NCBI GenBank assembly: GCA_918026815.1
Contig: CAKJVC010000161.1
Span: 1 to 64,000 of the forward strand
Reading direction: 5' to 3'
Length of the DNA: 64,000 nt
From: Chalara sp. BL73
Taxonomy: Eukaryota > Ascomycota > Leotiomycetes > Helotiales
Of this stretch, positions 36,928 through 48,500 are shown piece by piece. Position numbers and translations under genes: made by a program. A model generated the notes under the pieces. That model had not been told where the DNA came from. It worked only from the letters and a program-made list of their open reading frames with translations, and did not search any database. Within the stretch, counting starts at the first letter, position 1. Every line of letters starts with the position of its first letter.

Positions 36928-39291
36928 TTAGCGCAACTCCTCATTGCCATATCTCTGAATATACTGACCAAACGCTCTAACAGGCCATATAATCTTGTAG
37001 TTCGGATGAGAAAACACCCTAATCAAGTTAGTCTGGTACAAAATTATGGGAGCTTATGCGTGCGTACCCACTCCCTACACTTCCTTCGAGCGCCTCCTGT
37101 AGCCATTGTCCCTTGGCTTGCTGTCGGGACATAATGAGTTTGATTCCCTTCGTAATTGGTTCTTTGTTTGGATAGTTTGCCTCCATTAAAGCCAAGCATG
37201 CCCATGCAGTTTGAACAACTTGAGACTTCTTCTCTGCAATGTAAGTCTTTTGCTCAGCGCTCAGATATGACTCCCCCCAACCTCCATCTTCTCTTTGTAG
37301 AGAAAGAAGGAATTCACACCCTCGTCGGGAGTGGTCACTGGTACTATAATATTCCCCATTCAGAGCAAGGGTTTCGAGAGCCCACATTGCACCATATGAA
37401 AAGCAAATCCCCCAAGTGCCAGGCCACCCTCCATCCTTCTGTTGAGATTGTCTGATAAAGTTCAAACCCTTATACTTAACCGCTTCAATTTCGTTCGTGC
37501 GATATTTTGGATAGAACTTCTGGAACCAAAACAAAGATGTGATCGCGGATGTCGTGCATTCCACATAATCGTAACTAACCATCGATTTTCCAGAAAATTC
37601 TGCAGCATCAAGCAACTCCAGTTTGGGTGAGCACCGTCTCTTTTCGTATATACAGAAACCACCAGTGTCATTTTGCAAGCGCAAGAGACAATCCACAGAG
37701 TCTTGGAGTCTTTCCGTCGATATCAATTTAGGAAACTTATGAAGTTCCTGTAATTGTAATATTGACCTCAAACCTTCTGCGGTGCACTCGCTGATTATAT
37801 ATCCGTGGTATTTTGTGCCAAAAGCCCAGCCTCCCTTTCTAGGCTCACGGTAACAGTTCTCCTGGTTCTCTACGTTCGTTGTGACTTGGTGATACTCCAA
37901 GAATTCTTGTGCTTTAGTAAGAGTGGTCCGGTACTTGGGATCTCCTGCTAATCCCGCTGCCTCTATAGCTTGTATACTCATTGCAGTGTCCCAAGATTGT
38001 GTCCCTTCGCACAAGTTGCATAACATCCCCTCTTCTTTCATCCAGAAATATGCCAGTATCTTCTCTCTGTGGATCCGGACAGATTCGCTGTTCTCTCCAT
38101 CGTGAGAATAACATGCAATAAGTTGTAATGCATTGCTAATGGGAGACAGTCCAATACTATCAGTGTTCTTGTCATCCGCTTGCATCAACTGGTAGACGCG
38201 GTCTTCTGCACGCTTGATCAAAGAAGACCAACGAATTGGAAGCCATAGCCAGACCATCAAGAAATTCATAAAATGTACAAGCCATGATTTTGGCCAGTTG
38301 TTATCTGTGTCCGCAATGGAGTCGCGGTGACCAAAAAAGTTGACTGTCTCGTATGGCTTGGTGTAGAGTTCTGAGCGGATTTCTGTTGTCAATGCATCTG
38401 GGGTATAGGTCCACTTCTTTGACCATAGATAGGACATTGGCAGATAGTTAGTTCGAGTGTGAACATACCAGTTCATAGGGGCTGTAGGATCAGTATCTGG
38501 CAGCAACCTTATTGATAGTCAGAAACGAACATTTATCAGTCCTCCAGCACATACCAGACTTCAGGGAGAAATGGGCTGACACAACTCCACTCCATGACAC
38601 CAAGCACAGAGAGAAAGTGCTTCGACACAGAAGGCCCGTAGATAGCTCCTCCAATGCTATGTAAAAATTTGCGCGCTTTGGCCATGCGAGGGTCGTCTTT
38701 GCTAGCTCCGAGGAGACGGAGCGTCACATAATTTAGAGCTGTGCCTATGTTCGAACTTTTGGCTTCAACGTGCCAACCCCATCCCCCTTCTACGAGGCGC
38801 TGCTGAGAGAATAGATACCTCTTGATTTCGACCGCATGTGCCGGAGGGATAGGGGTATTAGTCACGTAGCAGGAAATGACCACAACAGGCAGCATAAGCA
38901 GAGGGCCACTAGATTCAGCTGCCCATTGCCCCGAGGGCAGTTGCAAGTTTCTGTAATACTCAAGTCCATTCTTCGCAGCATCTAGTGGTGTTTTGGCGGG
39001 GGAAACATCAGACAAGCCCTAAATGGAATGTTATTACTTAAATCTCGATGAGGAATGCGAGAACTTGTTACGTGCCGTATCAAGACCTAAAAAGTGTTTC
39101 TCATAGACAGATTGTGGCCACTCCTTATTCTCCTCATCAGATTCTAAGTATCGCCAAATTTGAGTGCCTTGTTTATCTTCTAGTCTCCACCTGGAATAAT
39201 CGGTTTTCTCATCCCCGTTCGCATCTTTAGATAGATGACCAAGAGCTGAAGTTTTCCATTTGCCAATGTGATTGTTGGTTTCCTTCGCCAT
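36928..39291 (-). CDS. Oxidosqualene-cyclase-family protein with ECTAE in place of DCTAE
   Basis: Four exons: 39291-39076, 39018-38555, 38507-37068 and 37018-36928, giving 736 residues, the normal length for the family. Intron 1 (39019-39075) needs a GC donor (gcacgt) to keep frame; introns 2 and 3 are GT-AG. Family features: TDYSRWRLED at the N-terminus, YLPMSYLW, QW repeats (GGWGWHVEAK, QKDGGWPGTWG, QREDGGWGESY), VECT and a C-terminal SHPNYKIIWPVRAFG. The acid motif that protonates the epoxide, normally DCTAE, reads SECTAEG (Glu467, codon at 37787-37789). The usual Cys in WxHCR is also replaced (WYVHTR). So it is an OSC relative, not a squalene-hopene cyclase (no DxDD), with an altered acid centre. 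It lies inside the meroterpenoid-type cluster. Its substrate may be oxidosqualene or, speculatively, an epoxidised prenyl-polyketide. An upstream in-frame ATG (39330) adds 13 residues. Confidence 0.9.
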
Positions 39292-39330
39292 GTTCGATAG
39301 TTGCGAATCTCTATTATGCAGAACTTTCAA

Positions 39331-40360
39331 TTTGCTATGAAAACCGATGTCAGTTTTTCGGGAGATATAGAGCCCGAATACGTAAGCAAGGGTACGCTAA
39401 TGTGCATGCAAGGACCTCAGGCTATAGATGTATTTAAATCGATAAACCAACGATGAAATCTGATACCGCGATATAGGTAAACCTTAATATACCGGATCCC
39501 TGTGTTTGTTGTGAGAGTGAGTGTATTAGAAAAAGCCAATTCAAGGTAAGTATATGAAGACTATTTCTATATAAACCTTATTTGTTTAATTGAAAATACT
39601 CAAGACGATCTCCCAAATGTAATTGGCAATGGAATAGAATGCATAACAGTTTCTTATCAACGTATTACCCTCTGTCTAAGCGTGTGATATTGTGGCGTAA
39701 AATTCTGTATTTTATACCTCTATTAATGTCAAAATACGGAGTACGCTATGCAACTTATTGAAGACCGAAAACGTGCTGGCAGGTAAGCACTATTCTCTCC
39801 GACATGCGAACACTTACAAGGGCCAGCGTATCTAAATGTAATACGTCTTGCTGATTGCGCTTCGAGCTGCTCATTCCGCTTCGCCTTGCTTACCCTGCAC
39901 GCTTCACCTTGCATGCCTGAATATGTGCTATTGGTTAAGGCTGAAATTTTATTGGAAAGCCATGGCCAATATTCGAGTTTGTGATTAGTTAGTGAGTAAA
40001 ACTTTTTATCTAAGCCTCAATCTCGGTATCTCAACACATCTAGCAGGGAAGAAGCCAAAGATCATGGCTGTCAGGAATTGGCTTACCTAATAGACTAAGG
40101 AGCTAGAAATCTATTGCAGGTCTACAACATAGATACTAGACATCATGTGTGTACAATCAACAACGTACAATCGATGAATACAACGTGCTATAATCAATTA
40201 CGCTATTGTTTCCTCCGCTGCAATACAATAACCTTGAAAATGACATATCGCACGAAATATTGCGTGACAGAACATGTGCTCCAATTCTCTACATGAGTCT
40301 AATGTGAATCCAGTCGAATCCTCTTAACCTTTTACATTCTGCTCTATCGAATGCTCAGAG
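39331..40360. other. AT-rich intergenic, upstream of the cyclase
   Basis: About 1 kb between the cyclase start and the stop of monooxygenase 2. It should contain the cyclase promoter. No gene or repeat recognised. Confidence 0.5.
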
Positions 40361-42832
40361 TCACTTAGTTCCATTGACCTTGTGCCCATTCAGTAAATTA
40401 CCATTAGCCATCTTGTCGGGCGATCCTGCGTCACGACGTGATGATCTCGCCTTTGCTAATTGACTAGCTCGCCAGCTCCATGTACCTGCAAGGGTAGCAG
40501 CGGGACCACCAACAATTGTACTAAAAAGGATGTAACCCCATGCTTCAACGACAGAAATATCTACGGCATTCACGCGTCCAAGCTCCCACGCCGTGTACAA
40601 ACACCAGATAGTTGAGACCGCAACCAAGGAAGACAGTTCTCTCACCAGTGGTGAAAACAACAATTCTGGTCCTCCATTGAAAATTTGAGGCCCATATATC
40701 AGCGCTAGAAAAACATGCAAAGACCCGCTCAGCAGTAAGATAGGGCTCCAGAATCGATTTTGATAGGGAATATCCTTGTTATGGAAGACCACATCTATAC
40801 CGCGAGGAATGGTCGTCACGATGTTGAGAAGTCTACTACCCGAATAAACTACTAGAGGCAAAGCAGAGTGAGCGATCTTCCAGGAATACTCCACAGACTT
40901 GTAATCAGAGCTGAATGATTGAAATATTGGGATGGTATACACCAGGACAAAGGCGGGGAGTAAAAATTTTGCAGCTCCCAGATCAGTAATTGTTCTCGGC
41001 ATGTAGTAGTAATAGATTCCTTGACTTTGCTTGATGTGGAAGGATAGATAAATTGGGAAGATCTTCTCCCAACCCCAGCGATTCGCCACTAGAGTATACG
41101 GAAGGGCACTATATCGTAGAAGTTAGAGGCGAAACCAGAGGTTTTCGTAACAATACATACCTGGCAAGTAGTGATACAAGGGAGTCCGCCCGATATGATT
41201 CAGTAACCCAAAGCCCGTTTATTGATACTGCGATCGCAGAAGAATAGAGTTGAAGTGCACAAGCGAGGGGCAAGCTCAAATCTTTGCTATGATTGTTACC
41301 TTTGATGTTGACTAGAAGATAGTTCGAGATCCACCAAGGAGCTGAGGCGGCGAGAAGCAAGACCGTGGTCCATAATCCTGTAGCAAGGGAAGACCGAGGA
41401 CCGGGCTTGATTTTTATTTCTGGTGCAAAAGGCCATGCGCCCGCCGTGGGTGGCGGGAGGTGTTTTAAAGCCTGCGCAGCTGCAAAGGAAGACCCAAGCA
41501 CCGGCATGAAAGTGCTCTCGAAGGAAAGATTAGGTACGACATACAAGGACATGAACTTAAGGACTGGATTGTCGAAAGATTCAAGTTGCTGGACCAGATG
41601 TGCATCATCTCGGAGAGCTACTAACCGAGTGTATCTCTGTTTTTGAAAGTCTGCAAATGCTTGCTGAAGGCTCACTGGATCGTGCAAAGCTTTTTTTTCT
41701 CGCAGATCCCAGAGGAAGTCAGCGACGAGAGCGCTCTCTTCGAATGCCGAGTTTGCTCCCATGCCCGTCACAGGATGCAGCTTGCGAAACGCATCCCCCA
41801 TGAGAAAAATGTTCTTGTAAAACACTTTTTCCAGCACAAATTCCTCCAATGGAATCACCGCTGAATAGAATGATCTCTTGTAGAGATCCTCGAAAGTCAC
41901 GCTTGGCCAAATCACATCGTCCTTGTATTTGTCCACCAGGTGCTGTTTCACCTCGGGCGGAAAGCCTCGAATGGTGCCCTTTGCTTTCTTCGCATTTTTC
42001 TCGCACAACCACCAGTATATTTCCCCTGTTGATTCGCGTTCTTTCTGATAAAAGTATGACCGATCATAGTTATATGCTCGGACAGATTCACTCTGGGGCA
42101 GATCTGGCATATCTTTCGCAACACCAACTAAAGCCCTATACGTAGATTCGATGGCTTAAAACCATACCTATCAGCAGGATTTTGTAACGCAAAGGGGACC
42201 TATTGACCTGTCTTGTCTTGTTCCGGAATGTACCCTGGCTTCTCAGAGTCTGCAATCCGCCATAATTCTTGTCTGACATAGCTCCGAACACCATCAGCTC
42301 CAATCAATAGGTCTGCAGTAAATACCGAGCCGTCCTTTGTCTCAACGCGAACTTTCGTTCCAATAGTTTCTACCTTCGTTAACTCTTGCTTCTTATGTAT
42401 CCTCGATTTGTCGCGAATCCGGTTATATAGGATGTTCAGAGCATTGTACCGTGATACAAATTGTATTTTATAGCCGAAGCTATGTTAAAAAGATCAGCAT
42501 ATTATATGGTACCAACAAGGGCCAAAAAAAACTCACAGCTTCTTCATCATTGCCCCCATGCTTGGATTATGAAGCACACTACGCCCTTCCGGAGAAATCG
42601 CCGTGCCTGAATTGATCGGAGAGCCGTTTTCGCACATCAAGCCCCAAACACCGATTTGATCGAGTATTCGTGCACCATTAGGAGTAAGTCCTACTCCCGC
42701 TCCCAACCTTGGTGCTACATCGCCATGCTTCTCTAACAGTTCATATTCAAATCCGTACTCCTCTAGTATGATAGCAAGAGACAATCCCGCCATGCCTCCG
42801 CCGATAATCAGAACCTTGAACGGAGTTGCCAT
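40361..42832 (-). CDS. FAD-dependent monooxygenase fused to a polytopic membrane (terpene-cyclase-like) domain, copy 2
   Basis: Four exons: 42832-42537, 42479-42208, 42154-41161 and 41108-40361, giving 769 residues. All introns start with GT; intron 2 ends in AAG. Residues 1-420 are the flavin monooxygenase: VLIIGGGMAGLSLA (FAD), LLIGADGVRSYVRQ, and GDAFRKLHPVTGMGANSAFE. From about residue 445 come six or seven hydrophobic helices (SLATGLWTTVLLLAASAPWW, AKFLLPAFVLVYTIPIF, ILLLSGSLHVFLALIYG). The tail is Ser/Arg/Asn-rich and cytosolic. It shares architecture with copy 1 but is clearly diverged in sequence, so the two may act on different substrates or steps. The family role is prenyl-chain epoxidation; the cyclase role of the membrane half is inferred. 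It is divergent from the PKS across a 2.7 kb gap. Confidence 0.85.
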
Positions 42833-45503
42833 TTTATTAAACTAGTGCTGTCGTTAAGCTTGTCAAGAAATGCAAATGGATTGAAGAAGAACAAGAGTTG
42901 GACTTTTTAACTAGCACAACGCGTTGTGGCGTGTACTGTAATCGTATGTTTTCAAATCATGCATAGATGTTATCTGGATCGCTATTTCCACGTTATATGC
43001 CGCGTACTTTCTATTACAGACAGAGATCAATCAATAGAAAACAAGAGAGTGGGAGGACTACAACTAAGCCAAGTGATGCTAAGCACAGCTCGCTTACATG
43101 GGTGAACAGCAATCAGGGGATTCGCTTAGGGATTAGGGGATCGCTTACGAGGCCTACTGAATCCAACCTTTTAAGTCAGCATTACTTATCTAGAAAGAAT
43201 CCGCTATTCCATCTCAATTTCCTAAAACATAGCTAAAACAGTCCACCTGGCAACATCTCACCACTCACCGCCAAATTTCGGATGACGAGAGGCCGTCTAA
43301 CGCCGCAGTAAATTGCAATCTTTAATGCCTGCATGCTGACTACCTACCCACAAGGAATTTGCAACAGTTGATAGAATCAAAGCACTGTGTCGAGCAGCTT
43401 TTCCAGCTCGATTACAACTCTGCTATTTAGGTATATTCAACAGGCCGAAAGGTACTCCCACGACAACCCGCTTGCTTACTCTGTCCCGTCTCGCCTATGC
43501 TGGTGGCGTAGCTTTAGTCACTCAGCATCTTGCGGACGTCTTGAGGAATGATACATGGGGCTTTTGGTGATCTGCTGCAGTAGCGTGCGCTAGCACCCTG
43601 TGTTATTGCGACACCGGACGTGGGTGCCTTAGCGCCGTTAGTGCGATAAAGGTGTCACTATCCCTGCAGAAGTGAATTCTACCAGTAGGTTGGTCAACCG
43701 GGCAATTTCCACATCCGATCAACGGGTAAGCTTCAGTTCATAATTTAAGCTTACTTTAATGTCGTATTACGGTACTGCCCCCCTTAATAAACGCTATTTG
43801 AACAGTTTTCGGGGTACTTTGTGGATACTTTATGGATACCGTCAATTGCTTTTGACCAGGCTTAGACCGGTGAACCGTTTTATCAGTATGATCATGCATC
43901 CTACCTAAATGTTAAAGTATAGGTCCTATAGATAAAAGCAAACTTTTTCTAACTAAGGGTTTTACCACTCAGATCCTTTGTTTTGTTGTTGATCAAGGGC
44001 CCGATTCCATTGCTCCCGACAGCCTTATACAGGCTGCAAGCGTCTCTGGCTGGTCCAGTTAGGTTATTTTGGGCTCTGTGACTCTGCTGGCACCACCTTT
44101 CAACATTTATTGAGCGGTAATGATACTTCCTCACCTTAATACAAAAGTGAAATTTGTGGCGATCCAAGCGGAGGCAAACTCCTTAAAAAAGGCCTTTTCA
44201 GTAATAAAAAATCTTTACGATTTCAACGCAAAAACTTTTTTAGTGGACTCTTTCTTTTCTTCGCACTAGCGATAAAAATGACTTTAACTTTAATAAGCAA
44301 TGAATACATAACATTTAAATAGTTAAACCCTCCTAAGAAAATGCTTAGCTTTATTATAGTTTTCATTGTATAACACCTTATTAGGTGCGCGGTGTGGAGG
44401 GAAAGTAGGAAACTGAGCAAGTGATTGAACTATTAAACGAGCCTGTACAAGGCCCCCCGCTGCCACTGCGGTAGCCCCCCTTTTCCGCAAATTATTCAAT
44501 CAGCCTTGCCGCATTGGGCTATAGCACCTGTGGATGATCAGGGGAAATCCTTCCTGATGTGTCAAGCTTCCAAAACAGGCTTTGGTCCATCTTAACTTGT
44601 CATACCAGGATTGGCCAAGGACTTTAGAATAACAATCCCGAAAGGTAGGCCAAGCAAGAAGCGCTGTACCCACGTCATCACCTTTCACCACTATATTCAA
44701 GCCAAATGTGGTAGCGATAGGCAGGAAGGCTTATAAGAATTCTACCCCTTTTGACCGAAGCCGGATCTCCTAAATAGATGAACCGGTGTTCGCAGGTTTC
44801 GGCATCTCGTTTCGTTCAAACGCCACTAAGACATGGCGTTCGTGGAGGTTTTCCCTAGGTTGCCGCGATATATTGTGGCGCGTGGTTGCAAAACTCCTCC
44901 AATGGCTTAGCCGTAATCTCCCGTGCTTTCGATTCGCCTTGCTATTGTCATCCTGTCTTCAAGTCGCTCACATCTCTGTATGGCTGGGAAAGAATACAGA
45001 CTTAGCCAATTCGAAGTAGATGGAATAGTTATAGTTCAAATTGTTGTAAACGATATACTCACAGTCATAGTTTAAAGGACGGCCTGTAAATTCTTGTGAC
45101 AGCCATATATTGTGATCAGATCCGGGATTAGTAACATCTGCCCAAAGAGGCAGCGTTTTCTATTTGCAAATCAGACAAGTGAACTTTCTGGGTGAGAATA
45201 ATAGATTGGAACGTTAATCATTTATTGTCAGAGGAAAGATTATGTATATGTCTCCAGTAGCCAGTCTTCGTGCGTCAAAATATTTCTGAGACAAGCTCAA
45301 CTAGTACAGTGCCATAAGATCTCTTGATGGCTGGCAAGAACATCTTCAACCTTTTGCGTGTACTTTTCTTCAACAGTTGGAGACTATTCTCCTGATACTA
45401 TCGCAAGATTTGTTCTTTGTTCGTCTCTCAGGACTTTTCTCCCCACATGTGACTTCGCGTTCTTCTCTCTACGCCACTACCGTGACTTCACAAGGTCAAC
45501 GCG
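42833..45503. promoter_or_regulatory. Large divergent intergenic region between monooxygenase 2 and the PKS
   Basis: 2.67 kb without a supported gene, unusually long inside a tight cluster. It should carry both promoters. Short protein-like frames (43949-44167 and 44500-44700, -) are not recognisable and may be transposon debris. The 44210-44350 part is strongly AT-rich. A short GC-rich palindrome-like segment (ccccccgctgccactgcgg) lies near 44453-44472. Confidence 0.35.
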
Positions 45504-48500
45504 ATGTCTGCACATACCATCCTCCTCTATGGAGACCAAGCAGATGCCCCAATTCCCATGATTCGCCGTGTAGTAGAGAGAGCTCGCCATTCCCAAAATC
45601 TTCAGTCATTCTTGCAGAGTGCAATAGATACCGTTCAGCTGGAAGTCATAAAGTTGTCACCTGCTGAACGTGATACCGTAGGATCCTTTCATAATGTCCA
45701 AGACTTGGCAGAGCGCTTTACAAACGGACATGATCGCTTCGGTATCGCTCAAATGGTCCTGGTTTTCATTGCCCGGATTGGGGAGCTCATACTGTACGTC
45801 GTCATGTGGCTTGATTGTGCTTGAGGTTCAAAACTAAAGGAACAATAGACACGTAGAGACCAATCCATCGCTACTGACCAGCGAAGATAACTCGCCACAA
45901 ATTCTTGCTCTAGGCATATGCGGTGGCTTGTTAACAGCTAGCGCTGCGGCTGTAGCAAAGAATGTCACAGAGTTAATCGAGGCGGCGACATACCTTTCAG
46001 GAGTGGCCTGTCGTGTTGCTGTTGCTATATCGCGGCGATCGGTGCAAATTGAAGATGACACCGGGAGCTGGGCATTTTCAACTCTCGGCGCTAATGTTGT
46101 TGGACAACTTCCATCTATACTTGATCAATTTCACAGAAACCAGGTATGACGGCGCAGAAAAGTCTCATTAATCCTAGAACAAAAGATTAATAACTAACTT
46201 CTGACCTTAATTTAGTCAATTCCACGACATCGACAGGCCTATGTTGCCATCAATGCAAACACTTGGGCCACAGTGTTCGGGCCACCATCTGTTTTGAAGA
46301 CCCTCCTTGATGCACCTACCCCACTGAAAGATAGCGATATCACAGTCTTGTCAGCGTTTGGCGCAGTACATGCCCCTCACCTAGCAGTTCCAGATCAAGA
46401 CGAGATCATTGGAGAGAGCTCTCTTTTGAAAAAATCCATTAAACCTAACTACAAACTCATATCGGGTAGCAGATATCGGCAATTCTCTAGCTCTACCTTA
46501 CGCGACTTACTGCGAGAGATTATGTTAGAGATTTTTCAAAAGAGCACCAACCCAGCTCGATTATTTGAGGTTGCTGGATCATCCTTACAGAAACCTAAGG
46601 AAATCTCTCTTTTCATGCTGGGAAGCACCACCTACTTGCTGCTATTGAGACGGTCATTACAGACCCAAGGCTTCAAGGTAACAGTGCTCACAAATCCTCC
46701 AATTCTACAGAACTCGGAAGTTCGGAGCGGCTCCGGGTCAGTCGCCATTGTTGGCATGTCAGGGCAATTTCCTGGGTCTGAAAATATCGATGAAATGTGG
46801 GACTCACTAATGCGGAGGGAAGAACTCCACCGAAAGGTAAATTTCCAACGATCCCAAATTTCAATTCCTAGTCCTGATATTCTTTAGATTCCTGCTAAGC
46901 GTTTTGACGCCGACGCTTATTTGGATGAGACCGGCCTTGGCAAGAATGCTATCACCACTGCATGGGGTTGCTTTCTAGAGGATCCGGGTCTTTTCGACTA
47001 TAAGATGTTCAAAGTCTCGCCTCGAGAGGCCCTCCTAATGGATCCCGGGCAACGCCTTGTAATGCATGCAACGTACGAAGCACTCGAACATGCAGGATTC
47101 ACAACCAATGGTACTCTTGCTACAGACAATAAACGAGTAAGAACATTCATTGGTGGAGGCGCTGATGACTGGAGAGAGCTCCAGGAACCTTTGGGGGTAG
47201 ATAAATATATGATTCAAGGTACTCAGCGCGCATTCACGCCGGGACGTCTTCACCACCATTTCAAATGGGAAGGCGCCACATTTGCTGTTGATTCTGCATG
47301 TGGTTCAACAGCTACCGCGGTGGGATTAGCATACACAGCGCTGTTGAATCGTGATTGCGATACCGCCATCGCCGGGGGTTCCAACATTATTGCTACTCCG
47401 TTTTGGCAGTCTGCTCTTAGCAAAGGTGGGTTTCTTTCTCCAACGGGTGGATGCAAGACCTTTCGAGGAGATGCAGATGGATATTGCCGAGGAGAAGCAA
47501 TAGGCGTGATAGTAATGAAACGGCTGGAGGATGCGTTGCAAGACAACGACAATATAATCTCCGTCATACGAGGCTACGCCCGCAATCATTCAGCAGAGAC
47601 TGTCTCTATCACGCGCCCACATGTTCAAACACAGGAAAGACTTTACAGAACTGTTTTGAATAAGGCTGGACTGGAGCCCCATGATATCAGTTATGTTGAG
47701 ATGCATGGCACTGGCACAACTGCTGGAGACTCTGCAGAGCTAGAGTCAGTAGCTAATGTTCTCGCGCAAAAGGGCAGTCGGGAGAATCCTCTTGTTGTTG
47801 GTGCCATCAAGGCAAATCTCGGACATGCTGAAGCTGTTGGTTTTCATTCTCTTAATATTGAGCAATAAACTTCACTAACAGATATTAGACATCTGGAATT
47901 TCCTCTATCATCAAGGCTGCAATGACATTTCAAAAAGAAGTCATTCCTCCGCAAGTAGGAATTCCTCAAAAACTTGGGAAATTTACTTGTTTGGATCAGG
48001 CCTCAATCGTGATTCCTGGAAACCCGTTATCGTTCTCACGACAGGCTATTGGAAAGAAAAGAAATATTATTGTTAGCAACTTTGATGCTGCTGTACGTAC
48101 CCGACAACAGGCAGACGGATAATTACTGACATTTATCTAGGGAGGAAACAGTTGTTTTGTGCTGGAGGAACCACCAATTTCACAACAAAAAGATGTAGAT
48201 CCCCGTGGTTACTACGTTGTCACAATTTCAGCTCACAGCCCTATATCACTTGAACAGAATAAACGGCGTCTGCTCCAATATTTGAAAGAGAATGAAGATA
48301 CAAATCTTGCAAATTTGGCCTATACGGCCACCTCTAGGCGTATGCATCATTCTCTCAAATCTGCATATAGTGGCAATAGTATCCAGAAAATTATCGACAC
48401 ATTGACCAAGGACCTAAATGACGGTACTCACGTTCCCGATCAAAAAGGAAAACGCCCCATAGTATTCGTGTTTACTGGGCAGGGCGCTCATTATGCTGGT

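Noticed and set aside
36928..39291. Squalene-hopene-cyclase assignment
   Set aside because: No DxDD motif; the (D/E)CTAE motif, VECT and the C-terminal NYK...P.RA block are of the oxidosqualene-cyclase type.
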